Shown here in pieces: positions 11,545-21,759 of a stretch of DNA of 45,945 nucleotides. The position numbers were made by a program, and so were the translations under genes. The stretch comes from Clostridiales bacterium (GTDB taxonomy: Bacteria > Bacillota > Clostridia > Christensenellales > Borkfalkiaceae). The stretch's first letter is position 1. Each line of letters begins with the position of its first letter. The stretch covers positions 1 through 45,945 of the forward strand of contig SVIL01000003.1 of the NCBI GenBank assembly GCA_015069505.1, read 5' to 3'. A model generated the notes under the pieces. The model saw only the letters and a list, made by a program, of their open reading frames with translations, was not told the DNA's origin and did not search any database.

Positions 11545-14500
11545 TTGAATAGTTACAGACAAAACGATAACGGAAAAGAAAAATCTCAGTCCGTATTTAC
11601 TAAGGAAACTTTGGGGGTAGTCTTAATTTTATTTGCTACCCTTTTAATGGTTTGCCTAATTACAAGGGAAAGTATTTTTTCATTGCCCGGTCAGTATATA
11701 AACGCATTTTTGATCGGCTGTTTTGGGTATTTTTCTTTCGTGTTAACTGCTTTCGTTGCCTTTATGGGTATTTTACTTGTTGCCGAAAAGAAGACGGGAC
11801 TATCCTTAAAGCGTAAATTTTATATCGTTGCATTTTTCGTATTGTGTGCGGTTTTAATCCACGCTATAACTACGTCGGGTGTTGAAGCCTCATTCGGGGA
11901 CTATCTTGCACTTTCCTACACTATGGGTGAGGGCGGTATTGCAACTTGCTCGGGCGGTGGCTTTTTTACCGCACTTTTGGTCTATCCGCTTCTCTCTATT
12001 TTAAGCGAAATCGGGTTGTACGTGGTAGTTAGTATTCTTATCGTCCTTTGCGGTTACGGGCTAATACACGATATCGTTAACAACAAGGGCATCAAACACG
12101 CTAAGCCCGCTGCAGAAAAGTTTAGAAGTTCCTTCGTTGCAGAGGACCCGAATTTACCCGCAGTAGAGGGACTTGAAGTCAAAGAATACCCCGTTTCGGG
12201 CGTAGATTTTTCGGACGGCGACGCTAAGCCCAAACAAAAATTGTTTATAAACAACGCACAGTCTTTTGAGTTTAAGACTAAGCGTGAACTTAAAAATCCA
12301 CAGGCAAACCAGTCGGTAACGCTGCTTAATAGCGGAAGCGGTATAAACGTGGCAGGGTCTAAAACCTATTCGGAAACCTACAAAAACGATATGAAGGAAA
12401 GGCTTGACTATATCAAGACCCCTGCAAAAATAGACGTGGATAAAATCGTTAAAAACACTTCGCAATCAAGTTACGGTTATACGAACACTAACTATACTTC
12501 CACCACTATATCCAATCCGATTCCGAGTAGGCCCGTGCAGTCCGTTTCGGAGCCTTCGGTTAAACCCGAAAGCAATGTAGAAGAACCGCCCGTGGTAATT
12601 CCGTTGTTTGAACACGACGATTCAAATAAGGAATCCGACACCGCCGTCTCACGTGCAAGACGATTTAGCGAAAATTATATCGAACTTCCTGACGTTGAAC
12701 CTACGCAAACGACTAACGCCAAGGTGGAAAGCGAAACTGAAAGGTTTATTCCGCTTAGGGACGAGGTTATGCCAACACGCACAGAACCACCCGTGTCAAC
12801 GCCCGTTGAAATGGACGTTCCGTTCGTTGACGAGAGCGAGGATGACACCGCTATTGAGGTTATGGATGAAGCCGTTATAGAGGACGTTGCAGAAGAGGTT
12901 GAACCGCCCGTATCAAGGCTTAATAACGAACGCACGAGGGGAATACTTTTCTCTAACGACGATAAAGACGAAGATGAGACCGTGGGCTATACGAGTAGGG
13001 TTGAAGCGGATAAGAATACTAGAAGGCTTGGCTTGTTTGGTGGACAGACTGAAAAAGAAGAGCCTGTTAAAGAGGAACCCGTTAAGGAAAGAGAACCCGT
13101 TCCGATTAACCGTATGTATATTCGCCCACCATTTAACCTTTTAGAACAGCGTACCGCCACGGTAGATCAAAATTCTGAAAACCATCAAGAAAGGATGGAA
13201 ATAATAAAGCAAACGCTTGAGGACTTTCATATATCGGCAATGCCACAAAGTTACGTTCAAGGTCCGTCCTTTACCAGGTACGAGGTTATGATGCCCGCAG
13301 GCGTATCCGTCAAGAAGGTTTTGGGGTACGACGACGACCTTAAAATGAGACTCTCGGCAAAGTCGGGGATAAGAATTGAAGCACCTATACCCGGAAAGAA
13401 TTTAGTGGGTATAGAAGTCGCAAATAACGTTAAAACTATGGTCGGTTTTAGAAGCGTTATGGAAGGACTTGCCGAACAAGAGAGCAAGAAAGGGGCACTT
13501 ATATTTGCGATAGGTAAAGACATTGTTGGGCGGTGCATAAGTTACGACTTGGCAAAAGGTCCGCACTACCTTATCGCCGGTGCAACGGGCTCGGGTAAGA
13601 GCGTGTGCTTGCACGTTATGATAGTTAGCCTTTTGATGAGATATAGTCCCGAAGAACTTCAAATTGTGCTTATCGACCCAAAGAGCGTAGAATTTTGCAG
13701 ATACGAACATATCCCGCACCTTTTGGTGGATGAAATTATTACGGACAGTAAGCGTGCTATAACCCTTTTGCAATGGGCGTACGACGAAACTAACCGCCGT
13801 AACGAGATGTTTAGGAATTACGAGGCTGTTTCAAATATTGACGATTACAACTCTACCGTTGCGTCCGATACAGTGCCTAAACTGCCAAGGATAGTTTTCT
13901 TTATAGACGAACTTGCAGACCTTATGGAAAGTTGCAAGAAGGACTTGGAAGAAAAAATCCGTAAAATCGCCGCAAAATCCCGTTCGGCGGGCATACACTT
14001 AGTACTTGCTACGCAACGTCCGTCAGTTGACGTCGTTACGGGTACTATTAAAGCAAACTTGCCGTCGAGAATTGCACTTAGGGTTATGAATTTTGCCGAT
14101 TCTCAAACCATACTTAGCGGTGGCGGTGCGGAAAAACTTTTGGGTAACGGGGATATGCTTTATAAAGACTCTACTATGGGCGATTACGAGCGTTATCAAG
14201 GTGCGTATATCAGCAACAGAGAGATCGCGAACGTAGTCAACTTTATTAAGGAAAACAACAAAGCGTACTTTAACGAGGACGTTAAAGAGTACCTAGACAA
14301 AGAGAGCAACCCACGTTCAGAAGAATCCGCCGTTAGTTATAGCGGTGGCGTTGGTGAAACGGGTGACGCTTTTGAGTCGAACGACCTACTCGTTAAGGCA
14401 CTTGCACTTGCGGTTTGCACGGGGTCTATCTCTATATCGCAGTTGCAACGCCGTTTCCAAATAGGTTACGCAAAGGCGGGTGGACTGGTTGATAAGATGG

Positions 14501-14607
14501 AAAGAAACGGTTACGTTTCTGCAAACGAAGGTGCTAAGGCAAGACGTGTGCTTATGACGAGAGAGGAATTTGAACAAAAATACGGCACGGCACCCGAAAA
14601 CTTTTAA
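11545..14607 (+). CDS. ftsK: DNA translocase FtsK/SpoIIIE
   Basis: Four N-terminal TM segments, acidic linker, GATGSGKSVCLHVMIVSLLMRYSPEELQIVLIDPKSVEF, C-terminal winged-helix gamma domain (ISISQLQRRFQIGYAKAGGLVDKMERNGYVS). Confidence 0.96.
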   Translation: MNSYRQNDNGKEKSQSVFTKETLGVVLILFATLLMVCLITRESIFSLPGQYINAFLIGCFGYFSFVLTAFVAFMGILLVAEKKTGLSLKRKFYIVAFFVLCAVLIHAITTSGVEASFGDYLALSYTMGEGGIATCSGGGFFTALLVYPLLSILSEIGLYVVVSILIVLCGYGLIHDIVNNKGIKHAKPAAEKFRSSFVAEDPNLPAVEGLEVKEYPVSGVDFSDGDAKPKQKLFINNAQSFEFKTKRELKNPQANQSVTLLNSGSGINVAGSKTYSETYKNDMKERLDYIKTPAKIDVDKIVKNTSQSSYGYTNTNYTSTTISNPIPSRPVQSVSEPSVKPESNVEEPPVVIPLFEHDDSNKESDTAVSRARRFSENYIELPDVEPTQTTNAKVESETERFIPLRDEVMPTRTEPPVSTPVEMDVPFVDESEDDTAIEVMDEAVIEDVAEEVEPPVSRLNNERTRGILFSNDDKDEDETVGYTSRVEADKNTRRLGLFGGQTEKEEPVKEEPVKEREPVPINRMYIRPPFNLLEQRTATVDQNSENHQERMEIIKQTLEDFHISAMPQSYVQGPSFTRYEVMMPAGVSVKKVLGYDDDLKMRLSAKSGIRIEAPIPGKNLVGIEVANNVKTMVGFRSVMEGLAEQESKKGALIFAIGKDIVGRCISYDLAKGPHYLIAGATGSGKSVCLHVMIVSLLMRYSPEELQIVLIDPKSVEFCRYEHIPHLLVDEIITDSKRAITLLQWAYDETNRRNEMFRNYEAVSNIDDYNSTVASDTVPKLPRIVFFIDELADLMESCKKDLEEKIRKIAAKSRSAGIHLVLATQRPSVDVVTGTIKANLPSRIALRVMNFADSQTILSGGGAEKLLGNGDMLYKDSTMGDYERYQGAYISNREIANVVNFIKENNKAYFNEDVKEYLDKESNPRSEESAVSYSGGVGETGDAFESNDLLVKALALAVCTGSISISQLQRRFQIGYAKAGGLVDKMERNGYVSANEGAKARRVLMTREEFEQKYGTAPENF

Positions 14608-14620
14608 TGAGTGAGCATAT

Positions 14621-15937
14621 ATGACTAAAGATAAACTTGTAGGCGTAATCTCGCTCGGTTGTGATAAAAACCGAACGGATACCGAAAAAATGCTTGCGAT
14701 TTTAAGTGAGCGACATACCGTAACGGACGACGTAGAGAAGGCACAAATTATAATTGTGAACACTTGTGCATTTTTGAAGAGTAGCCGAAAAGAAGCCGTT
14801 TCAGAAATACTTTGGGCGGCGGAACTTAAAAAATACGGCGTGCTTGAAAAACTTATCGTTACGGGCTGTCTTCCACAAAAATTCGTGGACGAAATTTTCG
14901 GCGAATTAGTTGAAGTCGATGCGTTTTTGGGCGTTTCGGATTATTTGGATATATTGTCGGTCATAGACCGCGTTTATTTGGGTGAGCGTGTAAACGCCGT
15001 CGGGCTTCCACGGTCTTGGCAATGCCCCGCCCGAATTAAAACTACACCCTTTTACGCATATCTTAAAATAGCCGACGGTTGTTCTAATTTTTGTACCTAC
15101 TGTCTTATCCCTAAAATTCGTGGCAAGTATAGGTCGGTGCCGTCTGAAAAGTTGATTGAAGAAGCAAAGGGGCTTGGTCAAGTTAACGAACTTATCTTGG
15201 TTGCACAAGACTTAACACGCTACGGTGAGGACCTTGACGAAGACGTAAATTTAACTAAATTAATTAAAAAACTTTCCAAACTTGACAATATATGTCACAT
15301 TAGGCTGTTATATTGTTATCCAGAAGGCGTTACTGATGAACTTATAGAAGAGATAAGGCATAACGATAAAGTCTTAAAATATATCGACATCCCCTTTCAA
15401 CACGCCGATGACCGTGTGCTTAAACGGATGAATAGAAAGGGAAGCTGTAAGGGGTATATTGAACTTGTAAACAAACTCAAAGCAAAGATTCCTGCGGTTG
15501 CTATTCGTTCTACTTTTATAACGGGTTTTCCGGGGGAAAGCGAAGAAGCGTTTGAAAACTTGTGTGGATTTTTGCAAGAGGCAAAACTTTTTAACGCGGG
15601 ATTTTTTAAGTATAGCCGTGAAGAAGATACGCCTGCGTATAAACTTGACGGACAACTTCTTGAATCGGTCAAAAATAAACGGCTTAAAAAGTTGTATTCG
15701 GTACAGAAAGGTGTGGTAAAGGCTAACCTAAAAGAGTTAGTGGGAAAGACCATAACCGTTTTAGCCGAAGGGTTTGACCAAAACGAACTTATTTACTACG
15801 GCAGAGCGTACTTTAACGCACCCGATATTGACGGAAAGGTGTTCTTTTTTTCAAGGGACGAGGTTGAGTACGGAAAGGAAGTTACGGTAACCGTTAAACG
15901 CGTTTGCGGTTACGATTTATATGGAGAAAGACAATGA
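14621..15937 (+). CDS. rimO: Ribosomal protein uS12 methylthiotransferase
   Basis: ISLGCDKNRTDTEKML, radical-SAM CSNFCTYCLIPKIRGKYRS, IRSTFITGFPGE, TRAM-like C-terminus. Confidence 0.94.
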   Translation: MTKDKLVGVISLGCDKNRTDTEKMLAILSERHTVTDDVEKAQIIIVNTCAFLKSSRKEAVSEILWAAELKKYGVLEKLIVTGCLPQKFVDEIFGELVEVDAFLGVSDYLDILSVIDRVYLGERVNAVGLPRSWQCPARIKTTPFYAYLKIADGCSNFCTYCLIPKIRGKYRSVPSEKLIEEAKGLGQVNELILVAQDLTRYGEDLDEDVNLTKLIKKLSKLDNICHIRLLYCYPEGVTDELIEEIRHNDKVLKYIDIPFQHADDRVLKRMNRKGSCKGYIELVNKLKAKIPAVAIRSTFITGFPGESEEAFENLCGFLQEAKLFNAGFFKYSREEDTPAYKLDGQLLESVKNKRLKKLYSVQKGVVKANLKELVGKTITVLAEGFDQNELIYYGRAYFNAPDIDGKVFFFSRDEVEYGKEVTVTVKRVCGYDLYGERQ

Positions 15938-16500
15938 ATTTACCAAACAAACTTACACTTATAAGGATAGCGTTAATCCCAGTTTTCGTTGCGTTTTTTT
16001 ACTTGACGATGATACCTTATAACTATGTTATATCCGCAGGGGTTTTTGCACTTGCGGCGTTTACGGATTTTCTTGACGGGTACATTGCAAGAAAGTACAA
16101 TTTGGTGACTAACTTGGGTAAGTTTTTAGACCCGATTGCGGATAAAGTCCTCGTTTCAACGGCACTTATAATAATGCTTTTACCGTTTAGCGGTGCAATA
16201 TTGCCGTGGTACTGCGGGATAGGTGTAGCGATAATTTTGGCAAGGGAACTCGTAGTAAGCGGTTTTCGTATGGTTGCGGCTTCAAAAGGGTTAGTGCTTG
16301 CTGCTGAAAAATCAGGGAAAATTAAAACCACCGTTCAAGACTTGGCGATACTCGTTTTGCTCGTTGGGGCATCCGTTATGCCCGGGCTTTACACGATATT
16401 TAACATCGTGGGGTTGGTAGCGTTTGGGTTAGCGGTAATACTTACGATATATTCGGGGTTAGAGTGTATTTTGAAAAATAAAGAGGTATTGAAGGGCTAA
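15934..16500 (+). CDS. pgsA: CDP-diacylglycerol--glycerol-3-phosphate 3-phosphatidyltransferase
   Basis: CDP-alcohol phosphotransferase motif DFLDGYIARKYNLVTNLGKFLDPIADK; start taken at MNLPNKLTLIRI (ATGA overlap with rimO) rather than the longer ORF at 15904. Confidence 0.95.
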   Translation: MNLPNKLTLIRIALIPVFVAFFYLTMIPYNYVISAGVFALAAFTDFLDGYIARKYNLVTNLGKFLDPIADKVLVSTALIIMLLPFSGAILPWYCGIGVAIILARELVVSGFRMVAASKGLVLAAEKSGKIKTTVQDLAILVLLVGASVMPGLYTIFNIVGLVAFGLAVILTIYSGLECILKNKEVLKG

Positions 16501-16504
16501 ATTA

Positions 16505-17713
16505 ATGAAAACCGTACTTATGCTTTTTAAGTCGGCAATGGAAAAGTTTGACGCCGACTACCTAAAAACGGTTACGGATATGATATCGGACGGTGGCGTT
16601 GCGGTTGACGTTTTGGACTGTTTGAAAACGGACGACGAGGTTTCGTTTAAGCACCGTGTTCAAGAGTACAAGGACACGGCGGATAACCTTATCGTGCTGT
16701 GCCCGTACGAGATTATGTTCGACTATAAAGAAGTAATCGCCGCCCTTTCGGATACGACCGTTCTTGAAAACGAGAACGCAAAAAAAATTCTTGATAAAAA
16801 TAAAGAGGCTTCGGGTAATTCCTTCCCCGACGAATACGCATTTTTACCGTTAGAGTCCACGCTTATCCCCAACCATTTGGGTGGGATGCAAGGCTTTATG
16901 ATGGAAGAAAACGAGTTTTCGTTAGTGGTATTGCCCGCAAATTTGCAAGAGTTAAAGCCTATGTGTACGGAATTCGTTATTCCGTATTTTATGAAAAAGT
17001 ACGGCGAGCAGTTTTATACGCTTACCTTAAAATATTTTGGGAACACGGCTACGCTTGACGACGTTTTGGAAAAGGCAAAATCGGATAGTGGGGATACGCT
17101 TACGTACGAATACACCACCAAGAACGGTGATACGCTTATTAAGTTAAGATTTCCTGCCGATACGGATAGGGCGATTAGCGGTAGTGCCGTGCGTGAAATC
17201 GTTTCCGTACTTAAAGAAGATATTTACGCAGAGTTTGATACGAGTTTGTCTGAAAGGTTGTTCGATCTACTTAGGCTAAAGAACAAGAAACTTGCCGTGG
17301 CGGAATCGTTCACGGGGGGCGGAATCGTGTCGGCGATGATTAAAAATTCGGGCGTTTCGGCTTATCTTGACGAGGGGCTTGTGACTTACAGTAACAAGAG
17401 CAAGGTTGAAAGGCTAAACGTAAAGACGGAAGACCTTAAAAAGTTTGGGGCGGTATCTTCAACCGTGGCTTACCAAATGGCGTTAGGGCTTTTGCTTCAC
17501 GGCGAAGCGGATATTGCCATCGCTACTACGGGGATTGCGGGCCCTAAGAGCGACGATACCTTAAAGCCCGTGGGGCTTGGGTATATTGCCGTAGGTATGA
17601 GGGACGGCATACACGTCTATAAATACAATTTTAATGGCGATAGAGAGGAAATAACCCAGACGGCGGTCAATACCGCTTTGCATCTGGCCATAAAAAAATT
17701 AAAAAATATATAA
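16505..17713 (+). CDS. cinA: CinA family protein with divergent N-terminal domain and canonical C-terminal nicotinamide-nucleotide amidase-like domain
   Basis: C-terminal KKLAVAESFTGGGIVSAMIKNSGVSAYLDEGLVTYSNKSK, ATTGIAGPKSDDTLKPVGLGYIAV; position between pgsA and recA. Confidence 0.88.
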   Translation: MKTVLMLFKSAMEKFDADYLKTVTDMISDGGVAVDVLDCLKTDDEVSFKHRVQEYKDTADNLIVLCPYEIMFDYKEVIAALSDTTVLENENAKKILDKNKEASGNSFPDEYAFLPLESTLIPNHLGGMQGFMMEENEFSLVVLPANLQELKPMCTEFVIPYFMKKYGEQFYTLTLKYFGNTATLDDVLEKAKSDSGDTLTYEYTTKNGDTLIKLRFPADTDRAISGSAVREIVSVLKEDIYAEFDTSLSERLFDLLRLKNKKLAVAESFTGGGIVSAMIKNSGVSAYLDEGLVTYSNKSKVERLNVKTEDLKKFGAVSSTVAYQMALGLLLHGEADIAIATTGIAGPKSDDTLKPVGLGYIAVGMRDGIHVYKYNFNGDREEITQTAVNTALHLAIKKLKNI

Positions 17714-17728
17714 AAGGAAATTACAAAG

Positions 17729-18733
17729 ATGGATGAAAACAAGATAAAAGCATTAGACGGAATGTTAGCACAAATTGAAAAGCAGTACGGCAAAGGCTCT
17801 ATTATGAGGCTTGGACAAGACGCAGGCGACGGCTCTATTGAAGTGTTGCCTACGGGGTGCTTGGCACTTGACCTTGCGGTTGGCGTAGGCGGTCTTCCTC
17901 GCGGAAGGATAATCGAAATTTACGGGCCTGAATCTTCGGGTAAGACCACAGTTGCTTTGCACGTTATTGCGGAAACGCAAAAGGCAGGGGGTATCGCTGC
18001 GTTTATCGATGCGGAACACGCCCTTGACCCCGTTTACGCAAAGGCACTTGGTGTTAACCTTGACGAACTTTACGTTTCACAACCCGACTGTGGTGAACAA
18101 GCACTTGACATCACCGCATCGCTAGTAAACAGTAAAGCCATAGACCTTATCGTAGTGGATTCTGTTGCGGCACTTACGCCGAGAGCGGAAATTGAAGGGG
18201 ATATGGGCGATTCACACGTAGGGCTTCAAGCAAGGCTTATGAGTCAGGCGTTAAGAAAACTTACGGCTATCACTAACAAGAGCAAGACTTGTATTATATT
18301 TATCAACCAACTTCGTGAAAAGGTGGGCGTAATGTTCGGCAACCCAGAAGTTACTGCGGGTGGTAAAGCACTTAAATTCTACGCATCCGTGCGTATAGAC
18401 GTTAGAAAATCCGACGCACTTAAAGACGGTGGCGAAACGTACGGCAACCGCACTAAGGCAAAGATTGTAAAGAACAAGGTCGCTCCGCCCTTTAAGGTTG
18501 CGGAATTTGATATAGTTTACGGCAAGGGTATATCAAACGAAAGTTGTTTGGTAGAACTTGGCGTTGCGTACGACCTTTTGCAAAAGAGCGGTGCGTGGTT
18601 CTCGTATAACGGCGAAAAGATTGCTCAGGGAAGGGATAAAGCGGTGGATTATTTGGTTAAAAATCCTGAGATTGCCGCTGAACTTAAAGAACGCATCATA
18701 GAAGCACATAAATTAGCGGGGAAGAAAGACTAA
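17729..18733 (+). CDS. recA: Recombinase A
   Basis: [68 protein letters not shown]. Confidence 0.99.
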   Translation: MDENKIKALDGMLAQIEKQYGKGSIMRLGQDAGDGSIEVLPTGCLALDLAVGVGGLPRGRIIEIYGPESSGKTTVALHVIAETQKAGGIAAFIDAEHALDPVYAKALGVNLDELYVSQPDCGEQALDITASLVNSKAIDLIVVDSVAALTPRAEIEGDMGDSHVGLQARLMSQALRKLTAITNKSKTCIIFINQLREKVGVMFGNPEVTAGGKALKFYASVRIDVRKSDALKDGGETYGNRTKAKIVKNKVAPPFKVAEFDIVYGKGISNESCLVELGVAYDLLQKSGAWFSYNGEKIAQGRDKAVDYLVKNPEIAAELKERIIEAHKLAGKKD

Positions 18734-18738
18734 AAGTA

Positions 18739-18767
18739 TTGACTTTTACTTGAAAATATTGTAAAAT
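18739..18767 (+). promoter_or_regulatory. Predicted sigma-A promoter for rny
   Basis: TTGACT-17 nt-TAAAAT in the recA-rny intergenic region. Confidence 0.75.
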
Positions 18768-18835
18768 TAAATAAGGAAACGAATACCTTATTTTGTAAGG
18801 ATAGTTTTGAATAAATAACAGGAGGGCATACTAAA

Positions 18836-20437
18836 ATGCAAAACTTTAATTACAGCTCTCTGTTCTTAGCTAGCGACGCTTTGCTCGTTGGTATAATCGT
18901 CGGATTAGTAGCACTTGTTTTGGGTGTTGTCGGCGGTTGGGTTATTAAAACGTTATCTTTTAATAAAAAACAAGGCGACATAAAAGCCGTTACCGAAAAA
19001 ATGCTTGAAGACGCAAGGTTAGAGAGCAAAACTATTAAAAAGGAAGCGATTTTAGAAGCAAAAGAACAGGAACACAAGCTTCGTAGCGATTTTGAAAGAG
19101 AATCGAGAGAAAAACGCCAAGAACTTCAAAGGTTAGAAAACAGACTTAACCAAAAAGAAGAATCTTTGGAAAAGAAGGAAGAAAACCTTTCAAAGCGTAA
19201 CGAAGAAACTACAAGACAACAAAACACACTTAAAAACAAGGAAGCCGAACTTGACAAAAAACTTGCGGATATCTCAGACCAACACAACAAGATGATTGAG
19301 GAATTTGAGAAGATTTCGCAAATGAGCAAGGAAGAAGCCAAACAACAACTTATCGCATCTATCACGGACGAAGCAAAACGCGACGCTGCGGGGATGGTTA
19401 AGAATATTGAGGCTGAGGCTAAGGAACAAGGCGAAAGAAAGGCTAAGGAAATTGTTAGTCTTGCTATTCAAAAATGTAGTGCTGAACAAGCGTCCGAAAT
19501 TACCGTGTCCGTCGTACCGTTGCCAAACGACGATATGAAGGCAAGGATTATAGGGCGTGAGGGTAGGAACATTAGGACGTTGGAAAACGCAACGGGTATT
19601 GAACTTATAATCGACGATACGCCTGAAGTCGTTATCGTTTCAGGGTTTGACCCCGTTAGAAGAGAAACGGCAAGGATAGCCTTAGAAAAGTTAATTCAAG
19701 ACGGTAGGATACACCCTGCAAGGATTGAAGAAACGGTTGAAAAGGTTAAGAAGGAACTTGACGCTCAGATTAAAGAGGCGGGTGAAGCCGCTATGTTTGA
19801 GTGTGGAATATTCGGGTTGCACCCCGAAATCGTCAAAACTCTCGGAAGACTTAAATTCCGTACGAGTTACGGTCAAAACGTATTGAAACACTCTTTGGAA
19901 GTCGCACACCTTGCGGGTGTTATGGCTAACGAGTTGGGTGTGGACGTAGCACTTGCAAAACGTGCAGGGCTTTTACACGACTTAGGTAAAGCGGTTGACT
20001 TTGAGATTGAGGGAACGCATATGCAGATAGGTGGTGACCTTGCTAAGAAGTATAGGGAAAACCACAACGTAGTAAACGCAATCCTCGCCCACCACGGCGA
20101 CGTAGAACCAAAGACTATCGAAGCAGTTTTAGTTCAAGCGGCTGATGCAATATCGGGTGCAAGACCAGGTGCAAGAAGGGAAACTACGACTAACTATATT
20201 AAGAGGCTACAAAAACTTGAAGAGATTTCAAGTAGCTTTAAGGGTGTTGAGAAGTGTTACGCTATCCAAGCGGGTAGAGAAGTTCGCGTTATGGTTAAAC
20301 CCGAACAAATCAACGACGCTGAAACGTTGTTCTTAGCAAAAGACATCGCTAAGAAGATTGAACAAGAAATGGAATATCCAGGACAAATCAAGGTAAACGT
20401 TATCAGAGAGTGGCGTGCAACTGAATACGCAAAATAA
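18836..20437 (+). CDS. rny: Ribonuclease Y
   Basis: N-terminal TM, long coiled coil, KH domain [29 protein letters not shown] domain [11 protein letters not shown]. Confidence 0.98.
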   Translation: MQNFNYSSLFLASDALLVGIIVGLVALVLGVVGGWVIKTLSFNKKQGDIKAVTEKMLEDARLESKTIKKEAILEAKEQEHKLRSDFERESREKRQELQRLENRLNQKEESLEKKEENLSKRNEETTRQQNTLKNKEAELDKKLADISDQHNKMIEEFEKISQMSKEEAKQQLIASITDEAKRDAAGMVKNIEAEAKEQGERKAKEIVSLAIQKCSAEQASEITVSVVPLPNDDMKARIIGREGRNIRTLENATGIELIIDDTPEVVIVSGFDPVRRETARIALEKLIQDGRIHPARIEETVEKVKKELDAQIKEAGEAAMFECGIFGLHPEIVKTLGRLKFRTSYGQNVLKHSLEVAHLAGVMANELGVDVALAKRAGLLHDLGKAVDFEIEGTHMQIGGDLAKKYRENHNVVNAILAHHGDVEPKTIEAVLVQAADAISGARPGARRETTTNYIKRLQKLEEISSSFKGVEKCYAIQAGREVRVMVKPEQINDAETLFLAKDIAKKIEQEMEYPGQIKVNVIREWRATEYAK

Positions 20438-20451
20438 TAAATATCGTAAAC

Positions 20452-20484
20452 AAACCGCCGTGGCTAAATACTACGGCGGTTTTA
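20452..20484 (+). terminator. Terminator after rny
   Basis: AAACCGCCGT...ACGGCGGTTTTAT hairpin. Confidence 0.75.
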
Positions 20485-20504
20485 TCGTATAAAAAAGTTA
20501 TTAA

Positions 20505-20531
20505 AAATCCGCTTGTACTGCAAGCGGATTT
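20505..20531 (-). terminator. Terminator-like hairpin between convergent rny and guaA
   Basis: AAATCCGCTTG-TACTG-CAAGCGGATTT perfect stem, 10 nt beyond the guaA stop. Confidence 0.7.
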
Positions 20532-20541
20532 ACATTTAATT

Positions 20542-21519
20542 TTATTCCCACTCAATAGTGCCTATGGGCTTAGGTGTAAGGTCTAAAAGCACTCTGTTTA
20601 TACCATCGACTTCGTGAGTGATGCGGTCGGTTATACGGTGTAATAGCGAGTAAGGAATTTCCTCGATAGTTGCGGTCATTGCGTCAACGGTGTTTACCGC
20701 ACGGATGATAGCCGGCCAGCCTTCGTATCTCTTTCCGTCTTTAACGCCAACACTCTTCATATCGGGTACGGCGATAAAGTATTGCCAAACCTTTCCTGCA
20801 AGTCCGTTTTTATCAAATTCTTCACGAAGGATTGCGTCCGCTTCACGAAGGGCGTGTAATCTATCACGGGTGATAGCCCCTAAACATCTTACCCCAAGAC
20901 CGGGGCCGGGGAAGGGTTGACGATCAACCATACCTGCGGGTAGCCCTAAACGTTTGCCAACGACACGGACTTCGTCCTTATATAAAAGGCGGATAGGTTC
21001 AACTAACTCAAATTGCATGTCTTCGGGAAGCCCGCCAACGTTGTGGTGTGCTTTAACGCCGTCACTTTCGATGATGTCGGGGTATATCGTGCCTTGTGCT
21101 AAGAAGGATATGCCTTTAAGTTTTGATGCTTCTTCATCAAAGACCTTTATAAACTCACCGCCGATAATCTTTCTTTTGGTTTCGGGTGCGGAAACGCCTT
21201 TCAAAAGGTCTAAAAAGCGGTCGGTTGCGTCAACGTAAATAAGGTTTGCGTCGAGTTCTTTACCAAAGACTTCAATAACTTGTTCGCTTTCGCCCTTTCT
21301 CATAAGCCCGTGGTTTACGTGCACGCAAACGAGTTGTTTGCCGATAGCCTTTATTAAAAGTGCGGCAACTACTGATGAGTCAACCCCGCCAGACAAAGCC
21401 AAAAGCACTTTTTTGTCGCCAACTTGGGCTCTTACTTCGGCAACTTGTTCGTCGATAAACTTATCGGCAAGTTCTGCCGTGGTTATACGTTTCATATCCG
21501 ATGGACGTGTATTAAGCAT
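20542..21519 (-). CDS. guaA: GMP synthase, ATP-pyrophosphatase plus dimerization domain only (no N-terminal glutamine amidotransferase domain)
   Basis: VLLALSGGVDSSVVAALL, FLAQGTIYPDIIES, HHNVGGLPEDM, PFPGPGLGVRCLG, C-terminal TIEWE; only 325 aa. Confidence 0.94.
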   Translation of the reverse strand: MLNTRPSDMKRITTAELADKFIDEQVAEVRAQVGDKKVLLALSGGVDSSVVAALLIKAIGKQLVCVHVNHGLMRKGESEQVIEVFGKELDANLIYVDATDRFLDLLKGVSAPETKRKIIGGEFIKVFDEEASKLKGISFLAQGTIYPDIIESDGVKAHHNVGGLPEDMQFELVEPIRLLYKDEVRVVGKRLGLPAGMVDRQPFPGPGLGVRCLGAITRDRLHALREADAILREEFDKNGLAGKVWQYFIAVPDMKSVGVKDGKRYEGWPAIIRAVNTVDAMTATIEEIPYSLLHRITDRITHEVDGINRVLLDLTPKPIGTIEWE

Positions 21520-21559
21520 AAGAAATTCTCCTTATAAAAATTCATAACTATTATTATTT

Positions 21560-21588
21560 ATTATAAAATTTTAGTAAAACAATGTCAA
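21560..21588 (-). promoter_or_regulatory. Predicted sigma-A promoter for guaA
   Basis: Minus strand TTGACA (21588-21583)-17 nt-TATAAT (21565-21560). Confidence 0.85.
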
Positions 21589-21590
21589 GG

Positions 21591-21610
21591 GGCTAAAAGG
21601 GGTTTTAGCC
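21591..21610. repeat. Perfect inverted repeat GGCTAAAA-GGGG-TTTTAGCC between the divergent guaA and glnN promoters
   Basis: 8-bp perfect arms, lies 2 bp upstream of the guaA -35. Confidence 0.8.
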
Positions 21611-21690
21611 TAAAAATTATTTATAAAAGGTATAAATTTAGTTAAACTTAAAAATAGGGCGTAAAATCGCTTATTATGAAAATCAAATAA

Positions 21691-21719
21691 TTGACAATCG
21701 TATATTTATTTGATAAAAT
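21691..21719 (+). promoter_or_regulatory. Predicted sigma-A promoter for glnN
   Basis: TTGACA-17 nt-TAAAAT. Confidence 0.8.
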
Positions 21720-21759
21720 TCATTTTAATAAACTAACCGCCAAAAAGGAAGGAGATTTT

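Noticed and set aside
20452-20531. Tandem hairpins between rny and guaA as a possible repeat/CRISPR-like element
   Set aside because: The two stems differ in sequence and are best explained as terminators of two convergent genes.
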